Below are positions 13,518 through 25,327 of a stretch of DNA of 64,000 nt, in pieces. Within the stretch, counting starts at the first letter, position 1. The number at the start of each line of letters is the position of its first letter. The DNA lies in the NCBI GenBank assembly GCA_951799445.1, contig OX637293.1:24304001-24368000 (forward strand), read 5' to 3'. A program made the position numbers and the translations under genes. The stretch comes from Pseudisothecium myosuroides (taxonomy: Eukaryota > Streptophyta > Bryopsida > Hypnales > Lembophyllaceae). The notes beneath the pieces are model-generated. The model saw only the letters and a program-made list of their open reading frames with translations, was not told where the DNA came from and did not search any database.

Positions 13518-13982
13518 TAAGATACGTGCACTTATAATCATCTCTAATCACTACTCCAAATGCAACTACATTGGAACCAAAAGCGATTCTTAGACCTAGA
13601 CCTAGATGACACAAAAGGTACACATTTAGATTACAAACACTAGTACATATCCATGCTATGAATAATGTTGTTAAATGCAATTTTCAACATGATTTGAGGT
13701 GAATAGTGAGCAATGAAGCCAACACATTTATATGGGTTGAAATAGTAGGCATTGCATAGAATTTAATTCACTTTTAACATTGTTTTGTATACTATATGGT
13801 AACTCTACTGGTTGTAACATTCAATGCTTTGTATTGCTCCTAACATTTTTAGATATATAAGCAAGCTGGTGTTGTTAGAGCCAATAGAAATGAGCTATTA
13901 GAATATTAATTGTTGATAGCATCAACAAAAGTGATTAGTATGTAATACATAATTTTACTATTACAAAATTCAATTGAAGATA

Positions 13983-14174
13983 TGGGCAATTTCATTAAAA
14001 TGGCGATATTATTTTAAAATGGCATGAAAACAGTTCAGAACAGCCGTTCTAAATCTATACCTGTCCTGGATGGTTCAGAACGGCCATTTAGAAATCTATA
14101 CTAGTCCTAGATGGTGAAAATGGCACACCGTCAAAGTGCCACTTGGAATACTGCCATTTTAATGAAATTGCCCA
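13983..14174. mobile_element. 192-bp MITE with perfect 22-bp terminal inverted repeats
   Basis: Begins TGGGCAATTTCATTAAAATG and ends with the exact reverse complement. It is flanked by TA on both sides (13981-13982, 14175-14176). Inside are repeated GTTCAGAAC-GCC motifs around 14030-14080. Perfect ends suggest recent mobility compared with the other elements in this window. Confidence 0.82.
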
Positions 14175-14176
14175 TA

Positions 14177-16129
14177 GATCTCAATGAATTTAACTCTTGA
14201 TACATGGAAGAAGGCTTGAACTTTATCCAAGTGGGAAGTAGGAGGTGTGGCAATTCATATGGGATGTGTCAAAACGCAAGAATCACAAGCTTGTAGCATA
14301 ACTTCAAACTTCATTTAAGTATATTAATATAACCTGTTTTAAAAATATTTTTTTACAAAATGTAGGAATGTAAGTTGAATTTGTACTCCAAAAATTTGTT
14401 TGTGATTTGAAGTATCCATTCAAAAGTTTTGTACAAAATTGAGAGAGAGAATGAAAATAAACCTTCTTACCTCTCTTTAAATTTTATCCACAATTTTTTT
14501 TATTAATGAAGGCTTCAAATCACAGACAAATTTTTAGAGCTAAAATTCAACTTCAATTCCCATAGTTTTTTAGTGGATATTTCTTTTGAGAATTTTCTTA
14601 TAACTATACTTCAATGAAATTTCAAATTTTGACACTTTTTCAATTCCTACAATTTTTGAATTAGTGGATATTTGCTTCAAATTATACCATACTCTTTGTA
14701 TGCTTGCAATGCATGCAACTGGAGGCTTTATTTCCATTGTATTGAACATAAATAGTATGCAAGATTATGTTAGACTTTTGTTTGGCATTTGTTTGTAATT
14801 ACAAAGAATTAAAACTGCTACATCACTGTGGCTAATTGTTTTCAATGATTTTTATTTCGATACACTATTTCTAACGTGCTTAACATAAAAGTAACACAAT
14901 TTCATACACTTTTTGAGCTAGATTTGTATTAGTGTCCCAAGCCTAGGAGAGTCTCTAGAATGTTCATTTTTGTTACATCTAGAGACAATACTATATAGTT
15001 TCATAGCAAATCCATATGGTGTCCAAATAATATGTGTTAGAGTGCTTTTGAAAGATTCTTTTATTTTCAAATAAAATTTAATAAAAATAATTTATGTTTA
15101 TTAGCAATAAATATGCTAAGTTGCTATAAGTGTGGTTATAGGTGTACTTACCTTACTTTGTTATAATAAATACAAACTATGTCATCATTTCATCCATTGG
15201 AAATGCCATGTATTCATGCTTACACATTTTAATTTAAAATATGTGGAAAGCACTCTAGAGTTTAAAATTCTAATTTACGCAATTTCAAGAAAAGACCCTA
15301 TTTCTGATGCAACAGGGATGTTTTTGCAAATCTTTCAACACTTGTACTAACATACTAGTAACTTAAGCCCACCTTTAATCATCACTAATATAAATAGAAC
15401 ATAATTACTATTATTAAAATTATATTATTTCATTATATCTAATTGGCAACATATTTTACTATGGATAAACTTGGACCTTGTATGAATAAGTTGTTATTTT
15501 CAAAGTTGTGTCTTTAGGAGTACCAAAAATGACTTCTGTAGAACCGGTAGTGAGGTTAGATCATTTCTGTGGGGACAAAATAATTATTTATTTGGACGAA
15601 AACTTTTCATCAAGCTGATAAGATATTTTTTTTAAATTTTCATTACTAGTTAAAAAAATGCATTCAAAATAAGTAATTTCATGCCAAAGTATTAAAACTA
15701 TAATGGTTGCAATTATTTTAATATGCAAAAGTATAAGGTTCTAAGCTTTTGCATATTCTCAAGTTTCTTCTCCTGTAATTATTTATTGCCAAATGAAGGT
15801 CACTATTCAAGTAGTAGGTTCTTACAGACTTTTATGTTTTGATTGTATATGTTACATCTTGTATTATCAATATCTTAAGATCTGGGACAAAGTAAAGCTT
15901 TTTTTGTCTAAATGTAAGGTGGAAGCACCCAAAGCCGTCAAAATAAGGAATTCAGCATGTCACAGTGAAGAGAGGAGAAAACTTTATGACACATGTCAAA
16001 GACCATTCAATGGAAGTCTAGGGATGGTTTAATGTCCATCTAGAAACAAAGATTAGGTACAGGGACGCTTTTGGGTGTTTCTACCTTAGGTGTTAGATTT
16101 TGGGCAAGTGTTGAATATGGATGCACAAG
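14177..16129. other. AT-rich spacer, partly duplicated in unit 2
   Basis: No gene seen. The stretch 15765-15890 matches 32210-32340 of unit 2. The rest is low-complexity AT-rich sequence with short frames of no recognisable content. Confidence 0.5.
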
Positions 16130-16883
16130 CCTTAGGATCAATTTGTAAACACATGTGTGAACTTAATTGCCACAGGTCAAGTTCTCCACCCGTGTGCTAG
16201 TAGCCGCCCATTTGTCTCCAAAGGCAGTGCAATTAGAAAGCATTGCAAACCCCAGTGCACGCACTAACCTCAATAGAACCTCTCTAAAGTGATTGGTCCT
16301 TGACCAGTCTGACACACTCTAACAAGATTACATTAGGGAGGTTTATTTGCTTATGGAGGGTCATTTTTAGTCATGATCTTTGTTATAGGGACAAGTCCGG
16401 GACTAGTATAACAAGATTACTTTACAAATGTTTATTTGCTTATGGAGGATCAACTTAGGGAGGTTGTACAGTACCTAGAGCCACATCATCCATCAAGCTT
16501 TCACTAGGTTGAAAGACTTCACTTCACCAGCTTCGTCTCTTCGTCTTCTCCTGCGGAACTCGAGACTATATTTCAGTTGAAATTTCCATAAACTGGATTC
16601 AGCTTTCAGGTTACTTCGCCATTTCTCCAATAGCTCATTCAACCTGTGCTGCTCTACTTCCATGCTCGCAAGCATCAACCAATTTGGAAGTCGATCACAA
16701 AACAGAGCACTTGCTGAAACTGAAGACGGCATTCCATTGCTTTGGGAGCCCCTGGAGTGTCTTCTGTCTTAGAAGCTGCTCTGAATGCCAAATTCTGTTT
16801 GAATTTCGGCATAAACTGTTGATTTTGGGTTGTGTGTGTAGCAGCAATGAGTGTCCGAGTGCAGAGGGGGTGGTGGTGGTGTA

Positions 16884-17197
16884 AGGTAGGAGGCTCATAA
16901 ACCGACCAGGCTGTAAAACCGATCATGGCTTACAGGAACAATTTGCTTTCTTCAATGTACCAGCTATGCACATTTCACGAGGTGGTCGCTTTTGATGACC
17001 ACAAATGACCACTTTTTTCCAACTTCAAAAATTTGTAACTAATTCCACAAAGGTCCAAAAAATATGAAACGACTTGGGTTAGATGTCAATCCCACTTGTC
17101 TTTCAAGGAAAATTTACTAAAAAAATATTTCAAGATGTTTTACCTCCCCAAAATTCAGTTTCAGCGCTTAGATGGACGCTTTATGGACCTCCTACCT
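16884..17197. mobile_element. MITE with AGGTAGGAGG ends and TA target site
   Basis: The left end AGGTAGGAGGCTCATAAA and the right end TTTATGGACCTCCTACCT are inverted repeats (16 of 18). TA flanks both ends (16882-16883, 17198-17199). The interior is the reverse complement of the element at 45110-45399, for instance around the CCACAAAGGTCCAAAAAATA stretch. It interrupts the zinc-finger pseudogene in exon 1; gene C is uninterrupted at the matching place and serves as the empty site. Confidence 0.82.
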
Positions 17198-17294
17198 TAA
17201 CATCCCCATTTGCTAAGGAGTTTTCCATTCGTTGTTGTGCCTATTCGACTTCCAGCTATGAGAGTCATCTTCTACTCTTGGTGGAGGTTTGGGG

Positions 17295-17801
17295 CCCGGG
17301 TACGCAACTCTCATATTATATGGTCCTGATTATAATCACTTATAAAGCATTTTAGTCCAATTTCAAGGGATACAATTTGTTTTAATGTAGAAAATTCTTG
17401 TAGCTCTTTTAACAAGGAATCCAAAAACGTAATTATATATATGAAATGATATTTCTTTGGAGACAATAATAGCATTAAAAAATTAATTATATGAATTTTT
17501 TTAATACATGTATCATAGGACAAGCTACCCATCTTTGGGGGCTTTTTAATAAAAATTTAATTTTAATTGGAGGCAACTTCTTGTAAAGAATTTTTAAAAC
17601 TATGTACAAGTGTTTCAAATCTTCATATATATTGTGAGTTTTTTTCTTATATGTACACAATTCAACATTTTCAACATTTAATTCTCTTTTAAATCTCTTT
17701 TAATTTGGTCTTTATAATTTGATAATTTTTACAAAAGCTGTCCTTTGAGCCGTTTAAAGGCTGATGACCCCTGTGTATAATGCATGAGTTGCGTACCCGG
17801 G
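17295..17801. mobile_element. hAT-like MITE with perfect 8-bp target duplication
   Basis: CCCGGGTACGCAACTC at the left is exactly reversed at the right (GAGTTGCGTACCCGGG). GTTTGGGG occurs immediately before (17287-17294) and after (17802-17809), an 8-bp duplication diagnostic of hAT transposition. Same family as 2632-3149, opposite orientation. Gene C provides the uninterrupted target near 34199. Confidence 0.9.
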
Positions 17802-17867
17802 GTTTGGGGAAGCTCAATGGATGTGGGTACTAGCCGAAGCCTCCAGATTTCTCGGTGAGTTGGAAAT

Positions 17868-18372
17868 TTACAATAGCAGAAATTATAAGGTATGTGCAAT
17901 ACATACCACAACTTTACCACATAATACAATGCTTTGCATACCACAAACAATAGTCCTAACAATACCATAACATAGTCACCATCAAAGGAGATCTGAGTTC
18001 CCAATCTAAGAAGCCGCTTTGAGGGTGTTCAAAAACAGGATCATCCTAGGGCAACAATTTATTAGATTGGTAGTAATTCCAAGCTTCCCTTGCCACACAA
18101 CTTTTTCCAAAGTACTCAAATGCACAGCATCACTACACTTCTGCAATAGACTACTAAGTGAAATGAAGTGTCCTTTATCAAAGTATGTATGAGTCTAATC
18201 TTTTCAGCAAGAACTCCTTCCTCTCCTTGAAAGCAGTTTTGTATTCAAAATACACGAAGAACTTGAATTGAAACTTTCTGCTGCAATGCTACCTAAACCT
18301 CCTACATATGAATGCTGCTCTCCAAATCTCTCGAAACTTTAAATTACTGAAGACAACCTTCACGTCATAGAA
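17868..18372. other. Duplication junction and 3' flank of receptor B
   Basis: Similarity to zinc-finger intron 1 ends at about 17867. From about 18390 sequence resembles the 3' end of receptor A from about 285. Between them no gene is seen; this is the junction of the two tandem units plus the receptor B 3' untranslated region. Confidence 0.6.
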
Positions 18373-21300
18373 CTAGAGTTCTGAAGACCAGAAAGGTACG
18401 CCAACAATGACTTTGGAGCCAGGCATTCTGGAAGCTACCAAGAGTTTAGGAACATGTTTACTACAAAAAATAGTATGGCAGAAATCTATAAATCTAGGGC
18501 AATGGGCTACAAAGGTCATAGAGCAGTACCCCCTAGGGCAGATTTTCTCCACATATCCACCAAAAGATGGATTAGAGAAATAGTGAAACAACTTCTCGAC
18601 CAAATGTACTTTTTGGACCTCAATGGTAGTGTAGTTGCGTTCACCAAGAAGATAGTCATTTTCAAAGAATGCCAACCTTACATTGGTGTAGCAATTGACA
18701 TCCTGAATTAGTTTGACGGAATCAAACTTTACTCGCAATTGATAATCATGTTGTTTCTTGCGTCTACTTGGAATCTCCGCTGGCCAACCTTGGCAACTGA
18801 TGGTGAAACTTTGATCTTTAGGAGGACAATTGGGTAACTCTACAAATCCACACACATCAAAACAACGAGCTGCATGTGGGCATGTGTTTGCATACTCTTC
18901 ATCAATCCAAAAGTGTGTAGGATTGACAACTCTCCTCTTTCTGAACTCGTTGCACCATCTAAAGGAAGACTTTGACTTGTATAGTCTATTAAAACCAAAG
19001 ATTTTAACACATATGGGACAAAAGAGAGATTTGATGAAATAAAAAGTGAGGGGATTTGTGTCATCTAAGGCAATCAGATAGGGCACTAGGATGAATAAGA
19101 AGAATAAGAAGAATAAACTTCTTTTATCAGAGAGAAGAGGTATTAAACTCAATGTAAACGAGGCAGAAACATAAGATAATCCGATGAAGAATTTGATATG
19201 CCTTAAACCTGCTAGCAAGCGGTGTTCCACATGAACTGGTCTAAATGTGTAAACCGTCTTTGTAAACTCCCAAAGAATGTCTTCAATGGCCATGCAATGT
19301 AGAACATCATTTGATTCATCAACTACAACCGGATAAGGATTCTCCACCCATTGGCACATGTTCTCAACTAAGTTTTTTAGTCTTTCAGCAGTCAAGTACA
19401 TCCTCTTTGTCCTTTGATTTCTGAAGGTACAAGATAGGTCAAAAGTACAATCTCTTGTCAACATATTCTTAAAAGCTTGAACTGTCATATGAAACCCATT
19501 GATTTCAGGACCATCAAATTCCAAGATGGACGCTTGTTCATCGTCTAAAATATGAAACGCGGAAGAACGACCAATATCATCAACAATATCCCAACCTCGA
19601 GACGATGCATCATGTGAATTTGGCGACAATGCTCGGCTTGTTGCCATCTCTGAATGGGAGTGTTTGAGAATCCCACTCAAAGAAGCAAAATCAAACATTT
19701 CATGCGATGTAGTTAGCCCTTGAAGGTCTTGACCTTCTTGCACCAAAGTTGCCACTTCAAAGTCTTCAGTCTCCAAATCAAATGTAGAGTGAGTGATTGC
19801 ATTGGCATTGGATCCTTGAGGAGAAATATGATCACCATAGAGGAACTTTTGAATTGACACTGGGAAGTCTAATAGCCTTGTTCTTTCTTCTTGCTCTAAT
19901 GGTTCCAAAGAACAAACTTCTCCACGAAAATTGGTTACTATATTGTCATGCCAAGGGCTACAAGGCATGACCCGTTGAAGAAGCCCACGTCGTTTTACAA
20001 AAGCAATGAACCGTAAGGGAATCCGTGGAAACCATCCTGAAGCTAGAAAGCCCAAAAAGATTGTTAAAGGGGCCAATATTGCAAAAGCTGTGAAGCGGAT
20101 AGGTAGGTCATTGAAAGAATTGTCCAAGATGACAGAGAAAAGTATATTCAGTAGCCCAGACAATGCAAACAAAATTTGTAGCCGCTTGTTGATGTAGGTC
20201 ATTAAGCCATTTTCCTTTCCAACTCTTGGATTTGTACGTTTCCTTTTCTTTTTAGTGCCAATCAAGGTCATTTGGGTTACCTTCTCTATCACCGTGGTCT
20301 TGGCCCAACGAAGATTTGATGCAAAACTCCTTTCTTGGCATAAGATTTTGTTTACTTCCTTATAAATTGTATGTATGTACTCAATGTCATAATCTTGTCT
20401 CTGTGAAGCGTATGGAATGCCTCTTTGATGGCAAAGCCAATTCACTACTTCTCTACACTTTTCCATCTCAATTGGATGACAGCCCTTGGCCATTTCCTTC
20501 CAACTATCTTCCCAAGTTCCTTCATCGAGATGAACCTTTAATTCCTCAGGTGTGAATCCATAGAACAAGGGTAATATATGAATTTTATTCCTCATATCAT
20601 TGCACTGAGCTTCCACAAAAGCTATCAATTCTATCATACACCATTTACTTTCAAAATATTTTTTAGTTATAACCACAATCCCTACATCGAACCTTGCTAA
20701 TTCCTCAAAGATTCTCCGTACAAAGATTTCACCATAATCAATATCTTCTTGATCATAAAAGATTTTGATGCGAGACTTCAATAATGACGTCATTCTGATA
20801 TGTAAAACTGTTGTAAAGATTTTTGTTGATCCGTCTGAAGCACCTTCGTGGGATATGAAAATACGCAACGGATGTCGAAAAACTATGTGGCGCCAAAGTA
20901 AGCATAGTACGCATATTCCCACAACGAAAGCAGAGACCACAATTCCTACAATTGCCCCCCAATTGAGTCTCTTTCTCTTCTTGGTTGTGGATGTTGGTCC
21001 AGCTGTTCCGGTACTAGGACTTGGAGGGCTGGCCATTGAAATTGGAGTTGGATTTCCACTAGGGGATATTAATACAAGTGAAGGCGATGGAGGAACTTCT
21101 AGGGGAGCAACAAGAGGCTCACCTAATGAAGATGAAACAAATGATGATGTATCAATCATACAGTTGAACATTTTGTAAAAGTGCAAACACTAACATGATA
21201 CCTAATGATAGTTTATGAAAGGAAATTCATATCATTGACTACAAAATGAGCTTAATCAGTTTGATCAAAAAATCTCAGAAGTTGAAGGTTCATGGAAACT

Positions 21301-23641
21301 TCTACGAAGAAAACCCAACCACAATGAAGAATTATGGTTACATTAGGAAATTTGATGAGATAACTTGTAACCATCTTATTGCATATTCTACTTGAATTTG
21401 TAAAAATGTCTCATTTTTAGGAATTTTAGAGAATCATAGACTTAAGTTGATTAGAAACTAACACTAGTAAGCTTTATTCTCATAGTATATATAATTTATA
21501 ATGCAATTGAAATCAATTTCAAGACCAAATTCAACTAACAAGACAATGAGAGAAATATGAAGATTGACAGAATGCACTCCAAGTGGGGGGTACAAGGTTT
21601 GACTTTGAAATAGTTAAAATCTCTTTGAAAGACCCAAAAAAGGTTCTAAGTCATTTAAAATTCAAGATGCAATCATTAAGATTTCTTTTAAAAGTACATT
21701 GTTGGATTCCTATCTTCAAGGACAAGAAGATGAATTTCTTGTGTGCTAAAACATAAAACCTTTTATGACATAAATTCACTATATTTTTGTTGACAATTTT
21801 AAAACAAATTGTAACACTTGTTATGATATAAAGATGCAACATGATATTTAATATAACTTAGTCTTGTAAAAAGGGGACAAACTCACAAACGGTTATAAAA
21901 CGGGAAATTCTAAATTCAGGGTGATTGCAAGAAATACCTGGCGATTTTTTTGCTTTTTACAATATTCATGCGTTTTATTTTGGGAATACTATAAAATTAG
22001 AAAAATAATTTTTAAATTTAAAAATAAATATGGCCAATGCATACACTTATAAGATGAAGGTAACCACCAAAGGAAAATCATAGAAAAATTCAATAAGTAG
22101 GAAACTAGAAAAGTACCAAATCTCAAGAAAATACATATTTTGATGTTTTAATTAGTAGAAAATAGATAAAAATTAAATAAAAATAATAAAAATAGGCTAT
22201 TTGTAACAACTTTATGGAAATGGTCATTTACCACAAAACCCACCAAAATAATTGTTTATATGTTTTAGAAAGCAAGTAGAAAGAGGCTCTCTTTGTGGAC
22301 TTCTATACGACATATAATTAACTATTTTAAAAAATCCTTCAAACCGTAGCTAAAAGTGTAGAAGAAGACCATTCCCTCCAAATTTCAGCTCCAAATTTGT
22401 TTTTTTGGATACTACTTTGTTCAAAAAAAATCCAAAATTGACAAGTGTGATATAAAATCGGGGGCTAATTTTGGATAGTAAAATATTTTTTAAAAACTCC
22501 AAAAAATTAGACAAAGTGTAAAATAGTCATGAGTACCTTGCTTGGGAATTTTGAGTTTGAAGTCAGAATGCAAAATTTATGACCAAAAAAAACATCAACA
22601 TACGAGTGTTTCTTGCAATCACCCTGCAAACATGATAAGTAGAAACATACCAGCTGGAGGTGTTGCTGAAGTGGCATCCCAACCAATAACAATTGGAGGA
22701 GCTTGAATGCCATCGTTGCTAAAGCTCCACGCATACACATACGGCACATTATCACTTTCAATCCCCTTTGCAGTGGAAAATCCAATGTACATGTTTTCGA
22801 GGAGTAGCGATAAATCTATCCCTGTCTGTGACCCTTGCGGCGTTGCAGGCTTGCCTTCCTCGTAGAATGCAATGTAAATATCCATACGAGAATCGGCTTC
22901 AAAATAGTCAATCCAGATCTGTTTGTACACATCTTTACGTACTGAGGCTAAGGAACAGTTAGGGGGGACTACAAAAGTTGAAAGCATACTTGCCAAATTA
23001 ACACCTATATGATTGTCATTGAGATCGTGGAACTTAGGGTTCCTGAACGTGTCCAATTCCACTCCAAGAGTATGATTATCGGACTCGTAATTCTTAGTAA
23101 AAGTGGAGGTATCCGTGGTAAAAAGTCCCATGTAGTCTTCTGCAGCTCCCACTGTAAAGTTGTCTGGCACCACGATGAAGGACATACCAGGACCAAAGGT
23201 TAAATTGTTAGCTTGTTGAATCTGGATTTGGTAAATGAAAGAGGTACTAAAAGATTTGACTTGTTTGGTGACTGGATCTTTCATTTGCACCAGGTCTGGA
23301 TACAAAAATCGACCAGGAACGCTTTTGTACCACGACGCCTCGGGAGGATCGAAGTAGAAACATCTGGTGTTGGATTGGAAAGTCCAAACGCTGCCAGACA
23401 CCATATAAACATCACTTTCTTGGAAGCCATTGAAGGCAAAAGTGACAGCTCCAACATGGTATGTACATGGCAAGGTCAGAAGAAGTGCCAGTATACCCAA
23501 GCAAAACAGGCGAGCCCCTGTTGGAGTGAAGGAGAAGAATCGTGAGAATTGGAGCTCGGAGGAGTACTCAGAAGTCACGCTTGATTTCCTTGAAACCTGG
23601 TAAATTCGCTGGTGGCACCCTTCCAAGGCTGAGAAGTCCAT
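18373..23641 (-). CDS. L-type lectin / TIR transmembrane receptor B (2 exons, 1246 aa)
   Basis: Exon 1 is 23641-22651 and exon 2 is 21122-18373; the intron (22650-21123) runs GTATGT to TTCATTAG, phase 1. Order: leader; hydrophobic signal segment 45-60; legume-lectin domain about 66-320, with GVELDTF and NDNHIGVN metal-site motifs intact; Pro/Ser linker 331-377; KKRKR; span 385-407; TIR 416-592, starting RIFISHEG and including the SKWCMIEL motif with Glu495 at the NADase catalytic position and ILPLFYG; spans about 647-663 and 673-693; cytoplasmic region; spans about 974-994 and 1000-1014; a roughly 230-residue Cys-containing C-terminus I do not recognise. Inferred: extracellular sugar binding coupled to TIR signalling. 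No kinase, NB-ARC or LRR is present. The shared ATG with receptor A, preceded by a frame difference, sets the start. Confidence 0.82.
21917..22626. mobile_element. DNA transposon CAGGGTGATTGCAAGAAA family, inside intron 1 of receptor B
   Basis: The left end CAGGGTGATTGCAAGAAA is mirrored by TTTCTTGCAATCACCCTG at the right. The receptor A intron has the empty site (AAATTCCAAATGCAAAC near 3690). It lies only 24 bp inside the intron from the exon 1 donor. Related to 8699-9334 and 13045-13517. The CAGGG start resembles hAT ends, but no clear 8-bp duplication is seen. Confidence 0.8.
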
Positions 23642-25327
23642 GACGATTTGCCTCACAAAGTACGTATATGGGAAATGAAAAGGATCTGACTCAGTAGATA
23701 GATCGATAATTTGGTCAAATATCCAAGGGGTATGTATAGTATCAATATAGCAATCAGGTTGGATTCTATACCTCAAATCCGAAACCTTCTCCCACCGTAG
23801 GGTTTCACAAGATTCCAATTTATGAAGAATTACAAGCCTAGTCCTCAAATGCTTGCATTGATAGCAAGTCCCACACTTGACACCAAAGAATGGCCTCCTT
23901 AGTTGTCAACAGTCATGGTAGAATTGGTATATAATGTGATAGACAGTCTGAACAGGATTTAGAATTAATACCCTTCAATTCATCTTTGAGGATCTCTTAC
24001 GCCGTTAATTTGTGATCAGTGAAAATGGGAAGAGCAGTTAGACTTTGAAGAAGATAAATGCCTGCATCATGCACCCCAGATTTTGCATCAAGTTTGAACA
24101 CAATATAATAGAATATTAGTTTTGAATTTTGAATTGTTGCAATTGGTTTCGGAAATAAGACACGTTTTCAAATGGTTTAGCAACCAGGGAAATTCCAAAG
24201 CCATAGGGAAAATCAATGGCAAAAATTTCTCATTGCCTGACGATCAAGCCTAGCCTGTGAACCGAGAATGGAAATCCGAGAACCAGAGATCGATCGATTG
24301 CTAATCTCCGATCCCTAGCTACAGTGTCTACAAGGTGGGTTTCGCTCTAGCAAGAACTTGAACAACAATTCAAAGTCCTGAAACAAGTGAAACCACACGG
24401 ACAGACGGACGGACAGCAGATCAGCATGCAAGAATCTAATTAATTACCAAAACAATCAATTGTGCTTAGCAAAATTCAAAGTACGAGAAGTCGAGAATGA
24501 AGCACTTGCCTCATTATATCTGTTTCAAGATCCCAGAACGACGGCACTGCTCAATACCAGCTGCCATCAATATTTAATTAACGCTGCCTCGACTAACTTC
24601 GAGCTCGGATGAAAACATGCGACACAACTGAAATTCAGAGAGAGTCGGCCCGCTCGATCGATCGATAAGAGAGAGAGACTCTGTTTAGGACTCCGTTGAG
24701 GACCCTGTTCAGGATCTGCAAGTTGGATTTGTAATCTGGTTCTCTCGCAAGAGAGGGGCACTCCTCTGATTCGGGGAAAAGAGGATATATAAAGCTAAGT
24801 TTAGAAGTCTGTACCGACTGACTAGATTATTTAAGATTATTTAATTAGCCATTGGACCATTTTCCCGTGGGCCCTGGTCCAGCTAAGTTGAGAAGTGGCG
24901 ATCGGAGCTTCATAAAAGAAAAACACCCATAGGATGCAGAAATACAAAATAATATTGCTGTGATTTTCAACAGCATGTTGGCCCTTCATGATATCTAAAG
25001 GTTGAGGCACAATTGCACTTAGTCGGCGAAATACAGTGCAGGACTGTAGACCCTTCGCTCGGGTCAGATTCGTTAAAAAACAATTCAAAATATAAAATTA
25101 AATATGGCATATAATGAAATTATTTTAGAAATTATATAACATGGCATAATTGAATAGTGTAGAAAATATTAATGAAAATAATTTGAATCCTCTAAAAAAT
25201 CCAATGAAAAATGAAAAATAACATATTTACCAGAGTGATTGCTATGTCAATGTAAAAAATCCATGGAATACATAAGCTTACTAAGCTTAGTGCTTTTTCT
25301 CCCTTGAAGAGAGATTGTGTTCATTAA
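23642..25327. other. Spacer upstream of receptor B, matching 4.7-7 kb
   Basis: Collinear with the sequence upstream of receptor A: for example the GTGAAAATGGGAAGAGCAGT block and the GGACCATTTTCCCGTGG block occur in both. No gene. The open frame continuing upstream from the receptor B start has no counterpart in receptor A and is treated as 5' untranslated. Confidence 0.65.

Larger units (their letters stand above)
16130..17867 (+). pseudogene. Truncated 5' copy of zinc-finger gene C
   Basis: Upstream sequence, leader and exon 1 of the gene at 34073-38092 are duplicated here: shared blocks include GTCAAGTTCTCCACCC, AGCCGCCCATTTGTC, the stretch beginning ATGAGTGTC at 16849, and the exon end with its donor TTCTCGGTGAG near 17850. 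Similarity stops about 15 bases into intron 1. The frame is broken by two transposon insertions (16884-17197 and 17295-17801), by an extra segment near 16270-16480 and by an in-frame TAG just before the donor. It cannot make the zinc-finger protein. It marks the end of duplication unit 1. Confidence 0.85.

Noticed and set aside
21123..21186. Exon 2 frame of receptor B read as its own Met start
   Set aside because: These 21 codons are the intron end, including the polypyrimidine tract and acceptor. The same holds in receptor A at 2360-2432.
23642..23848. Extra 69 codons upstream of the receptor B start
   Set aside because: Receptor A has a one-base difference just upstream of the shared ATG, so the extension is out of frame there and not conserved.
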